NCBI GenBank assembly: GCA_963693315.1
Contig: OY856186.1
Coordinates: 82,715,676-82,779,675 of the forward strand
Direction of reading: 5' to 3'
Length of the DNA: 64,000 bases
DNA from: Diogma glabrata
Taxonomy: Eukaryota > Arthropoda > Insecta > Diptera > Cylindrotomidae
Positions 1 to 11,065 of this stretch are shown here, piece after piece (the stretch's first letter is position 1; every line of letters starts with the position of its first letter). The notes beneath the pieces were generated by a model. The model was not told where the DNA came from, ran no database searches, and was given only the letters and a program-made list of their open reading frames with translations. The translations under genes were made by a program, and so were the position numbers.

Positions 1-675
1 TAAAATTTTGATCATGTCATGTGTGGCGTCATATGAAAGGTGATTTTTTTTTGTAGTGCAAAACAGTTTTTTTTTGTAATTTTCGTGAGCACAGTTTTCG
101 ACTTACTTTCGAAAATATAAATTTTTTTTTTGTCCCCACCTTAACTTCGAACATTCCAAAAGAAAAAAATTAGAAAAATTCATGGTTGTAGGAATTTCGC
201 ATAAAGCAAATCGTTTTTTTGTTTCGGTTGTTATAATTTCAAATAAACAGCTTTGAAGATTCAACCCAACGTGAAACTATACCAACAAAAACTGTTTTTT
301 TCTCAAATATTATATATGTACACGGAACCCTCAGTTAGCGAATTCTATTCGCACTTGCCTGACTTTTTTATTATGTATGACAGCAAGGTTCTTCTCTTAG
401 ATATGGCATGTAAATTAACTTTGATTCACAGTTTGAATTCATAAGCTACAAAATTGTACAAGCATTCCAACATGCGTGTAGACAACTGACCACATCTTTC
501 GGCAAACCACTATCACCAAGCCTATAGTGAACTTCGAAAAATATAGATTTTTCTACTTGAAAAAGTTTATTCAATAATTTCAGTGAAATCGAATTAATTC
601 TAAAACAATTCGGATAATAAGTTATTACTTGGTAAATTTTAGGAACATTTCTTACGAAATAAAAAATAAACTTAC
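1..675. other. No gene seen; probable serpin intron
   Basis: No open frame here looks like a serpin continuation. The next serpin exon would be expected toward lower coordinates, and the preceding exon ends at a clean minus-strand GTAAGT donor at 675. The stretch is therefore most simply intron sequence of the minus-strand serpin. It is AT-rich with T runs. Confidence 0.5.
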
Positions 676-1656
676 TTATTTATATACTCTGCTGACCCAA
701 AAGAATCTCTTCTAAAATCTAGAGTTTGCAATTTACTCATATAAACAGACTCAACAGCCGTTTTGTACTCTGGCCTCAATGAATAACCATTTTGAACAAA
801 TAATCCATTTGCAACAAAGATTCTATGTTCGATTTCTTGATTTTGCATGGATGATAATCCGTTGTTACCGTTATTAACTGGAGTGTTTAAATTACTAAGA
901 CTAGCACTATATCTATTAATATTATCATTAATGTTAGCAACGTTATCATGAACATTGTTGTTATTGTTATTAGTCCTAGGAATTTCATGTGCAACAGTTT
1001 TCCTCAATGAGAAATTATCGTTATCATCTGTTGGAAAACTAAATCGATTGGACAGACCCAATAGTTGACTAGTACGTTGCCATGGTGTTTGAGCTCTCGG
1101 ACGACTCGGGCTCTTAAAATCGCTTACTAAATCTTCAATTAAGACACCAAATTCTTCGTGAATCTTGTACGGTGTCGAAGAAAGCGATGGATTTTCATCA
1201 TAGCCAAGAATATGCATTAGTTCCTGGTGAGTTGAACCACGTGCTCCTAGTAAAACTAACGAAACAGCAGCAACAATACTTACAGGTGAAATTACTTGGA
1301 ACTTTTCATATCGATTTTTCTCTATAATCGTTTGCGTGACATCATGGGCAATTTTCAAGACTGATTTGGCTACTAATGCTGATGAAACCGGATCGTATCG
1401 AGGATCATTTGACACTAGATTTTGAGTATTTGTTGCAAAACTGCCAAATACTGGTGGAGGTTTTGTTGTACGTGCATTTGGAAATTGCTGACTGAAAGTA
1501 TATAGTAATCCTTGTATGAAAAAGCGACATTATTTAGAGAAGACGTTGAAAAGTATAAAATACTTACTCTATCATATCCTGCAGACTAAACTGGCACACT
1601 GATATAGAAATCAGTGAAATAAACAGCAAAATGCCTATGCTGTGTTTCGAAGTCAT
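676..1656 (-). CDS. Serpin (serine protease inhibitor), secreted; N-terminal part only
   Basis: Two minus-strand exons are visible. Exon 1 (1656-1568) starts at ATG and encodes a hydrophobic signal peptide of about 20 residues ending near SVCQF, then a GTAAGT donor at 1567. Exon 2 (1491-676) follows a TTTCAG acceptor in matching phase and ends at a GTAAGT donor at 675. The joined frame is about 301 codons. Serpin hallmarks are the helix-B region VSPVSIVAAVSLVLLGA, then HQELMHILG, and the strand region IFVANGLFVQNGYSLRPEY. Between them lies a low-complexity insert rich in Asn and Ser, longer than the usual helix D-E loop. The layout (long N-terminus plus Asn-rich insert) recalls the Drosophila Spn28Dc type, but this is inference. 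Serpins act extracellularly as suicide inhibitors of serine proteases, often in melanisation or Toll cascades. The reactive-centre loop is not in the window, so the target protease cannot be predicted. Confidence 0.85.
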
Positions 1657-1872
1657 TTCTATAAAGAAAAAGGGCGTCTATAAAAATATAAAAACTGCAA
1701 CAGATATCAAAATTAATAAAAAATGATTTAAATTGACTAAGTGTCACAAATGTTACGTATTTAGAGTAAATTTTTAGTTCGTAGTTCCACTCTATCATTA
1801 TCGTCTCTTGTTACTTGTGTGGTTAGTAAGCTTTGTTAAGAGATCTAAAGCTCAAGAACAAAATATGGTACA

Positions 1873-2575
1873 ATCCTAGTTTATCCCCCCAAATATATTT
1901 GCGTTTTTTTTCAAAAAAAAAAAAGATTGGGTCCTCTGGATCCTAATTATGAAAAAAAAATTTTGCGGAAATGAGGGGGTCAAAAGTTATAAAGGATCAA
2001 ACTTTCAATTTTACCTTGGTCCCCCCTTTGGTTTTTTTTTTAGTTTTTTTTTTTTTATTTTTTTTTATTTTTATTTATCAAAAGTTATAAAGGATCAAAC
2101 TTTCAATTTTACCTTGGTCCCCCCTTTGGTATTTTAGACTTTGAATTCAATTTTTAAATTTTTTTTTGACTCAATTCTGCGATCTTGCACAATTTCGATC
2201 AGAGATAGCACCGACCCCCCCCCCCTCGCGCGTCGCGCCCCCCGCGTCATCCCCCCTGCGTTTTTCCGCGTCCCCTGCGCCACGGACGCGCGGGGGGGGG
2301 GAGCGTGGGGCGGGTCGCGTTGGGGGGGGGGGCGGTGCTATCTCTGATCGAAATTGTGCAAGATTGCAGAATTGAGTCAAAAAAAAAATTTAAAAATTGA
2401 ATTCAAAGTCTGAAAAACCAAAGGGGGGACCAAGGTAAAATTGAAAGTTTGATCCTTTATAACTTTTGACTCCCTCATTTCCGCAATTTTTTTTTTTCAT
2501 AATTAGGATGCAGAGGACCTAATCTTTCTATTTATCTGAAAAAAACGCAAATCTATTTGGGGGATAAACTAGGAT
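1873..2575. mobile_element. Foldback (long inverted-repeat) element with GC-rich core
   Basis: The outer ends are inverted copies of ATCCTAGTTTATCCCCC, and the complementarity continues inward through most of the 703 bp. The core (about 2210-2335) is extremely rich in runs of G and C, in sharp contrast to the AT-rich surroundings. The left arm carries an internal direct duplication of about 50 bp (1979-2028 and 2079-2128) that the right arm lacks. No transposase is present. Open frames crossing the core on both strands are mirror images caused by the palindrome. It is a non-autonomous foldback or MITE-type element. Confidence 0.75.
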
Positions 2576-4986
2576 AATGCCCAAAATATTTATCTAACGA
2601 CAAAGGTGAACCGAAAAGAACTACTACTTACAATCCCACCACTATCCCCACTGTTATAAAATTAGCCAATATTTCAATTCAGTATACCTATTATCTGATT
2701 ATACAATTCTGAACATAAAATTCGTATTTAATTTGCTATCCAAAGATAGAATCAGAGTTCTATTGAGAACAATACAAGCTACAAAGAACACACCCATTTA
2801 TTCCCCACATATACTAGTTCAAAATCCATTGAAGAGCTTGGTTTTTAAACCAGAAAAACCAAGACCTGTATATTTTTGTAAAATTGAACAAATTTTGGTT
2901 ATCTAGCTCGGTGGCATTGTTGGGTCTCTCTTTAATATTTAGCGTCTATCCGATCAGGATAGCTGCCTCTCTGGCCATGTCTTCTAAAGAACTCAGGGAA
3001 CCGTGACGTACACCAGCTTTAATTAATTTAGAATAAGAATTAGTCATCTTCATCAACCAAAATGCACCAGTTAGTTATAAAACCCGCTTCACGATTGCGG
3101 AATACGAACCACATGCAGTACGAGCTTGTTGATCAAGTTGGTATGCCAGATTAGTTGAAATGCTTTTTAGATGCCAAATACGATAGCGTATATCAATCAC
3201 CACATTATTTAATGCAGTTCCAACAATGGGTTACAATTGTTCAATAAATCAGTTGCTAGCCGGTTTGCCTGACCTGACCAAATATCCTTAAAAGATTTTT
3301 GAAAACTCCAACTAGACGTCCTGAGACCTCACAAGGCGTGACAAATATGGAATCAATTTGTAACCAAGGTCCATAAAATCTCACAATCGAATCTCGAAGA
3401 GACGGTTTTCCTGTATTAGCTAATCTTGACAGCATTATTGAACAATCTACTACACGCCCAGCGCCGTTAAGGAACAATGTGCAACTAGACTTCGAAGAAT
3501 TTTTCAGGATTCACAGTCATAATTCTGTTATATTATAATGTCATAAATATTAAACATATGTTGGACCAATCTAACTGAAGAATATTAGTTTTGTAATTGT
3601 GCACAATGATGGCATGTCTCAATATGTTTTGTTGAAAACAAGATGCCGTTAAGTCTAATTGTATGACCTGATCTAGCACAGCGGCAGGCAAGACAGAGGC
3701 TATCCCACAAAGACCATTTTAACTTGGTATTATGTCTAAAGTACGATATAAAACTTATATAACGGTGTATAGAAAATGATCTTGAAACAAAAAACGATAT
3801 TAGTATTATAGATTAAAATCAAGGAGATTATACGTTTTTAATTAATTTAAAATTTATTCGACTTCAACCGAATAAAAACTTAATTGAAGAGAAAAACTAT
3901 GCATATTTATTTGTAGTGGCTGTAGCTTAACTGGAAATTACTTTAACCGATTATACTAACTAGATCTATCTACAAAGAATAGATTGAGTGGATGCCGGTT
4001 TGTGTTAAAAATAAAAAACAGTGAAAGCGTTAACCACAAAATATGTTTACAAGCTGTTAAGCTGAGATGGTTTTTAATATAATACCAAATAAAATTTACA
4101 TAACAGAAACTAATTGATAAAGAAACGCTTAAATAACTTCCTGAAAGAAATGGAACATAAACAAAGAAAGAAAGAAAACAAGTTAAACGGTATTTTGTAG
4201 CCTGCAATTTTTAAGACCAACTTGTTGTATAACAACAACCTGTATCATTAAAAAGCGAGAAAAAAAATCAACCATTTTTTGATAAAATTTTGTTGGTCAT
4301 GGTTAATTTAAAATTTTATAATATTTCGCGAGATTTGATGGTCTTAAAATTAAATTTTAGAAAACATTTCGAATCAAAAAAGTGAATATGATAGGAAATT
4401 CAAGGTCGATTGAAATGACAGACCACAATGAGTGATTTACATATTAATATAATATAATTATCTTGAAAATTGTACTTGTTATTGTTTGTTCACATTTATA
4501 TTCTAAGTTTGGTGAGAGTTTTGGTTAGTGAAGATAAACAAGATTAGTCCAAACAATAAACGAGTCGGTCATAAAAATGAATTTTCCCCGTAAATATCAA
4601 TAGCTATGTCAATTAAAAGTTGATGGAAATGATACAAAAAAAGTAACATCGGGTCAAATCTTATCCATAACTGTTTATGGTAAATAAAGGATTCATTCAC
4701 ACCAACTTGTAAATGGTTTTAATTGGAAAGTATATTATCAATTAAAATAATAATTCGATAACAAATCACATTATACATCTAATTTCATCCCAAACGCTCT
4801 GAAAAACATCGTGAAAAACAAAAAAATACGACTATGAAATTTCATACAAAACTAACGAGAACTTACAAAACTAGTGCAATTGCAATAACAACAATAACAC
4901 AAAAACGAGACAAATAATTTACAAAAAATATTAATTATTAAAATACAAAAAATCGTCTTCGTAAATTTAATTTAATTTTAAGATTA
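2576..4986. other. No gene recognised
   Basis: I saw no domain, splice-supported frame or clear repeat in this interval. The short open frames on the minus strand around 3256-3477 and 3956-4207 have no recognisable motif and unremarkable composition. Confidence 0.5.
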
Positions 4987-5239
4987 TACCGTCGCTTTAA
5001 TAATGAAACAACGTATGCTATTTATACGTTGTTTTTATATAATAGGTGCGCTGCATTCCCCATAAGGGTATCTTTGAATTGGCATTTTTACATTTTCGAT
5101 TTATTTTATGACTGAGGGTAAGAATTAATAAATTATAAATTACCGTCCATGCAAGTGCATGCGCACATCAAACTTTAAACTCAAATATCTCGAAACTATA
5201 CTTTTGCGTATACGTCATTTCATTATTAAAGCGACGATA
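4987..5239. repeat. Short MITE with about 29-bp terminal inverted repeats
   Basis: The left end (TACCGTCGCTTTAATAATGA and onward to about 5016) is matched in reverse complement at 5211-5239 with a few mismatches. The interior is AT-rich and non-coding. The size and structure fit a miniature inverted-repeat element of unknown superfamily. Confidence 0.65.
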
Positions 5240-5344
5240 CTTAACTCGAAAACTTTGAGGAAAAAGTTTGAGACTGGATTGGTTGCAAAACTTATTAATT
5301 AATTTTATTTTCAATCGTTAAATGCAATTGACAATTGGCGAGGA

Positions 5345-5377
5345 CTTTTATCTCCATTTTCAAAATGGAGATAAAAG
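5345..5377. repeat. Perfect 16-bp-arm palindrome
   Basis: CTTTTATCTCCATTTT (5345-5360) is followed by a single C and its exact reverse complement (5362-5377). No coding context is visible. It could fold as a tight hairpin or be a small foldback footprint. Confidence 0.6.
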
Positions 5378-5786
5378 CTGGCCCGTTTTATCCCTTACTA
5401 ATTTCAAAATATTCATCCATTCTGTTTATATTTTTTAATTAAGAATTAATTATTATATATAAAATTAATTAGTTGATTAATATTTTTACAATTAATTCGT
5501 AATACCTAATTTACTAAATTAATTAAAGTTTATAAAACAAAATTTTACGGTATTTTGAATTTTTTTTGAATAAAACACTTCATTAAAACTTAAATATGCA
5601 ATATACTGCATTTATATTTAAATGAAAAGAGACGTGGTTTAATTGTCAGTAAAATTCTGTCATTCATTATAAATGATTCATTAAATGATTAATATCTCAT
5701 TAAGTGTTCGAACGCACTCCAGAATTTTGGAATATTTAAAAAAAAGGATCTGTGAAGCGGTTTTTTTTTATTTTTATGTAATTAAA

Positions 5787-7286
5787 GCTGTATTCTAAAC
5801 GACGACTTATATGAAACTTATTTATGTAGACTTACTTATTTACCGCCACTTTAAATAAGTATTTAAAATCTACTCTAAATGATTTAGCATACTTATTTTG
5901 ACAGCAACATAAAAGCAAATTCGAAAATAACGAATAATTAAAACGATTTATTTAATTTCATCAATTAAAGAGTTTTTAAACCTATTTTTTCGGCAAACGG
6001 CTGTAAAGTTTAACTTTACTGCCGCTAGGGAGTTAGCTAAAGTCTTCCTTTTTAGCCTAACAGCAAAAGTAACGTCTAGCGACAGCAAAAGTAACGCCAT
6101 TTTTATTTTATATTACGGAGGCTGTAAAGTAGCATTTGTTATTTGTTAGTTTGTTATTTTTTCAAACATATTGTATAACCATGACAACAAAAAATAAGTT
6201 AATTTTCATTGGATTATGAAATTTTAAATTATTGTATGTTACTATGACAACAAAACATAACAAACAGTTTCATTGGATAATAAAATTTGGAATTATTGTA
6301 TAGCTATGACAACAAAATAACAGCAATTTCAATTGGATTATGAAATTTTGAAAAGGCTGCTAGGATAAAAAAAATTTATTCAACAAATTTAAATGTTTTT
6401 TTCTCTTTTTTGGAAGTAATTATCACTGAAAAAAAATTGAAGTTCATGACAACCTCATCTTGAAGTTGGCAGTTGATTATTCATGCAAAGAAAAATAATT
6501 TGCAAACAATTTCACTGTGATTGGGACAACTACATTATAACATTTTCCTAACAACAGAATGGGGTTTATTTAAAATATAAAGTGTTATATCCAATATAAC
6601 AGTAGTTGAATAAAGATAATAACTATTTCCCTGAAAAAAATTTTCTTTGGCCTTATATCATGAATTTTTCATTTTAAAGTTTAAGTATTTGAGATTAATT
6701 GAACTATATTTTATTTCCACATAAATATTTCGTGTGATTGTCTCAACTTCATCGATTTATAATTGTAGAGTTGTTGAAGCAATTTCGTAGTTTGATTCGC
6801 CATATGTGACCGCACAATGAGGTTGAGACAATTGCATTTCGATTGGAAATAGGACATGTTTTTTTCAGTGTGACGATAAAAATTCATATTTATAAAAAGT
6901 TTGATGTATTAATTTCATATTTATAAAAAATTTAAACGTTTGCCGAAAAAATAGTGTTAATTCTGAGCTAAAGTGACTTTTTGTGTTTCGTCTATAATTG
7001 TCAAACAATAGACTCAACACAAAAAGTATCACTTTAGCGTTTAGCTCCTAATTAAATAATGTACTACTATCATTTTAAATTATTACATTATTTTATTAGG
7101 GAGCGAAAAATTAGTTTTATTCCTTAAATTCATTTAGTAAACAAACATAAAAATATTTGACACTGTCAAATCAAATTAGATTTTTCTATGAAAAAAAAAT
7201 TCAAGTCACCTCTTTAGGTAACTTATTCAAATAAGTAAGTCTCAATAAGTATATCAAAATTTATGGTAAAATTTAAATTAGAATAA
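5787..7286. mobile_element. MITE (TATTCTAAACGACGACT family), copy A, split by later insertions
   Basis: The left end GCTGTATTCTAAACGACGAC and about 200 bp that follow match the copy at 31993-32415. The match resumes at about 7070 (CATTTTAAATTATTACAT) and runs to about 7286, where the right end is degraded. The intervening sequence, about 5991-7069, is absent from the other copy, so it arrived later. The element is non-coding. Confidence 0.65.
5982..6954. mobile_element. Nested inverted-repeat element inside MITE copy A
   Basis: CTATTTTTTCGGCAAACG at the left end is exactly matched in reverse complement by CGTTTGCCGAAAAAATAG at 6937-6954. The interior is non-coding. It holds three diverged copies of a segment around ATTGTATAGCTATGACAACA (near 6170, 6235 and 6295). 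It also seems to hold a further small element (about 6420-6875) bounded by inverted CACTGAAAAAA-type ends. A separate hairpin follows at 6967-7040, where CTAAAGTGA/TTTTTGTGT arms face each other. Confidence 0.5.
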
Positions 7287-7386
7287 TTCGAAGATTATAA
7301 ATATTTTGTAGTTTGATTAAATAAACGAAGTTTTGTCAAAATCGATTAAGTGCTGGAAATATTGAATTCAGAAGGATTAGTTTCAG

Positions 7387-7790
7387 CTACAATCGAAAAT
7401 TTTATTGTCTGCATCAACAATATAATAATTTATTCAACTATCAACTGTATTTTTCATATTGGATCATATTTACCGCTATTGTTGGTATTCTTATGTTAAC
7501 ATTGTCATTATTGCCACGATTTGAAGTTATACTACCATCATTTTATTTAACATTTTTTGATAAAACTATTGTACTTTTGCATTCAAATCCGCCTCACGAT
7601 TTTCTTTTGCGTGCAGTTCTATATTTGTACTGGACTGGAGAAATAACTTTTCTAATCCGCATGATTGAAGCTAGCTGGAATTAAACATTGTCAGGCACAC
7701 AGTTTGTTGTTTCTGATATTGATTGCACTATTAGCTACACTCTTCATTACAAATTTATCAATTTCAGAAAATTTGAAAAATTTAACGCAA
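7387..7790 (+). pseudogene. Possible decayed exon of a multi-pass membrane protein, family unknown
   Basis: A TTTCAG acceptor at 7381-7386 opens a 98-codon frame that ends in TAA at 7684. The frame has strongly hydrophobic segments (around residues 25-45, including YWIIFTAIVGILMLTLSLLP) separated by polar stretches. Just after the stop, a different frame continues with another membrane-like segment (SLLFLILIALLATLFI, about 7700-7750) and a polar tail. This looks like one reading frame broken by an indel near 7650-7700. The pattern would fit a multi-pass receptor or transporter exon, but I recognise no family. It sits between two transposons and has no visible upstream exon, so it may be chance or a relic. 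Confidence 0.35.
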
Positions 7791-8327
7791 TTGAATAACC
7801 ACCCGAGCAGAGATTAGTTAGGGAAGCCTAAATACAGTCAGGGCGTGATCAGGACCTGGTCAGTTCAAGAAGCGGAAGCTCTATTATTACAATCTGATGT
7901 GAACCTTTTCTGGGCCTGATTGAGAATACCCTGTTTGGGTTGACCTTATTTGAATATATCCGTCCCTGATTTGGTTTTTCGTATTTGACCCCGAGTAGGG
8001 TTATATGACCAGGGCCTGATACGCAATACCTTACTAGTATTTGCCCTGTTTAATTGTATCAGGTCCCTTTCAGAAATTATATATGGTATCCCTATTAGGG
8101 TCTTCCTTATATTTATCCTGATCTAAGAAAGCCCTATTTCATTTAATAAAATTTCTTTTGGTTCAAATTCCCTAGTGTCCATTTTAGAAATATTTAGTTA
8201 AAAAAGCTTCTTGGTTGAAAGGCTATAATAATAGTGATTTAGGTGGTATGTTTTGATTTTTTTCCATTGTAAGTTTTTTATTTTATTTTAATTATATTTA
8301 ATTTATTGTATTTAATTTATATATTTA

Positions 8328-9000
<673 letters not shown>

Positions 9001-9001
9001 T

Positions 9002-9017
9002 TGGTGACGCCGATAAC
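9002..9017 (+). other. Primer binding site of element 1 (tRNA-Trp-like)
   Basis: One base after the LTR the sequence reads TGGTGACGCCGATAACG. This resembles the complement of an insect tRNA-Trp 3' end (TGGTGACCCCGACG) with a C-to-G change and divergence after position 12. The tRNA identity is an inference from memory of that tRNA. Confidence 0.6.
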
Positions 9018-10129
9018 GGTTTTTACCGTACGTTCAAACAACATACAATTCCAAGTATTTGTTGGACAGTCTGGTACATTTTGTACCAGACTTAGAGGTA
9101 CGTATCTTACGATCTTGTGATAGTTGCAGTGTGTTTGCTTTAAAAGTTTTTATTATTTTCGGTGCCGCAAATTATAACCAAAAATATCTGGTCATCTTAT
9201 ACAGTAAGATTTATGCTTCATAATTTGTTACTGTAACATCAACATCGTCAACATCTATAAAACATTTAAAAATCAACTGGATTCCAAATAAAATTTAATA
9301 TAACAATTGTTCAACAACACAAAATTCAACAGTACAACAACAGCATTTTACAAAGTCAAATTTATTCAGAAATTCATTTATTCATCTAAAGAAAACTTAT
9401 TACATCAACAATTTTATACAATCAAATATTGCTGACGCAAAAATTTATTTTTCTAATCGTACTAAAATTTCATCATCAATACCATCGTTGGATCAATTAA
9501 ATTACTGCTTACCATTATTTCATCAATATTATTACAAACATTGCCGTTCTTAATCTTCGATAAACACCGTTGGACCCAAAACAGATAAAAATTATTTTTT
9601 TTATTACAACATATGTTTAATTTTTTTTTATGATTAACTTTAACTTAATTGGAAAATTTTTTTGATTGAAATAATTTTTAACGTAATTACAAATTTGATT
9701 TATTTTAAATTTCATTGAATTAGATAAATTAAATTTCATATTATTCATTCACTTTATTCAAAATATATTATGGTGTTGGGAAATTAGCTTTAAGAATTTA
9801 AGCTTGAATTTATTATTCATTTAAAAATATTCATATAAAATTTTTTCTTTATATTATATATATATATACCTCTCTTTATTTACTTAATTTTGGAGAATTT
9901 TGGTAATTCATATTAGCGTGATTATTTTCTTTTCAACAAGAAAACCTGGTCGCCTAAAATTTTTTCCACGAAGATTTTTCCATTTACTTACAATTCGATT
10001 TTGTCTTATATTTTTTTTATATAACGCGTTTTTTTTTATATAACTTGTTTATATCACACGTTCACTCGTAAGTTTTTTTTTTACAGTGATTCATTTTTTT
10101 TGTCTATATAAATCTTACCGAAAATCAAA
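9018..10129 (+). other. Untranslated leader of element 1
   Basis: AT-rich, 1.1 kb, with no long open frame. It lies between the PBS and the gag ATG and presumably carries packaging and dimerisation signals. No specific structure was identified. Confidence 0.6.
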
Positions 10130-11065
10130 ATGAACGACGATGAAACAATGAACAAAGCTCAAGGGATAAAATCCGATGGCCCTTTGGAGCAAGGCGCTTC
10201 AGCCAATTTGAAGCTACAGCCTCTGTGGATACAAAATCCACATACCTGGTTCAGAGTTGCAGAGCAAACGTTTGAGTATCAAAATATCAAACAAGATAAA
10301 CAAAAATATCTACATTTGCTCCATTCTCTCTCGCCTGAAATGTGTGACATGGTTTCGGACGTCATTGACGGGTTACCCGAAACCAACAAATACGAAGCAC
10401 TTAAGCGAACGTTGTTGGAACGATTAGCGCCTTCGGACGAGCGTCGCCTTGAATCTCTCTTGACCGGTCAAGAGCTTGGCGATCAACTACCTTCCGAGGC
10501 GTTTCGTAAGATAAAACAGCTAGCAGGAGAAAATTTTAGTGATAAAATCATACGGTCTCTATGGATACGGAAATTGCCAGAGATTATACGCATACCGTTG
10601 TCTGCTTTGCTTGAAACCACATCAATTGAAACGATGTCCCGAATGGCGGATAACATGTTCGAGGCAATGGCCCTTAACAGTAGCAGCAAACAAATTAATG
10701 AAGTCCGTCTATCTCGTCCAACAACACGTGCCACTCATAGAAGCCAATGGCGAGGCTCATCATCATCAAACTCGACAATGGAAGACCGTTTAAGCCGAAT
10801 AGAACGACAACTGGAGCAATTAACTCGGTTTGGCCAATCGAACTCCAGGAATAGGTCAACGAGCTCGAGTTTTCGCGGTAGATCGCCATCTACATACCGA
10901 TCTCAGTCAAGAGCCAGAAGTAGCTCTAGGAATAGAAATGGTTCATGTTATTACCATAGAACGTTTGGAGCAGCGGCACGCAAATGTAGATCTCCGTGCT
11001 CATTTGGTCAGACTACATCCAAAACCACCATGAATGTAGAACCAAACCTTCAAAAAAACGATTAA
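10130..11065 (+). CDS. gag: Gag protein of Ty3/gypsy element 1
   Basis: 311 codons, ATG to TAA. Gag forms the cytoplasmic virus-like particle and binds the element RNA. The N-terminal half is a capsid-like region that opens with [11 protein letters not shown] and includes [18 protein letters not shown] and SLWIRKLP, matching the Gag of element 2 ([25 protein letters not shown]). The C-terminus is Ser/Arg-rich (about residues 195-275), fitting nucleic-acid binding. It is followed by the Cys-His box [18 protein letters not shown] (C-x2-H-x9-C-x3-C), which is not the usual CCHC knuckle. The last 70 bp overlap pol. The stop lies four bases after the slippery heptamer, so most ribosomes should make Gag alone. 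Confidence 0.93.
   Translation: MNDDETMNKAQGIKSDGPLEQGASANLKLQPLWIQNPHTWFRVAEQTFEYQNIKQDKQKYLHLLHSLSPEMCDMVSDVIDGLPETNKYEALKRTLLERLAPSDERRLESLLTGQELGDQLPSEAFRKIKQLAGENFSDKIIRSLWIRKLPEIIRIPLSALLETTSIETMSRMADNMFEAMALNSSSKQINEVRLSRPTTRATHRSQWRGSSSSNSTMEDRLSRIERQLEQLTRFGQSNSRNRSTSSSFRGRSPSTYRSQSRARSSSRNRNGSCYYHRTFGAAARKCRSPCSFGQTTSKTTMNVEPNLQKND

Noticed and set aside
2141..2380. Pro/Arg-rich open frames on both strands
   Set aside because: They are created by the GC-rich palindrome; the plus and minus translations are mirror copies of each other.
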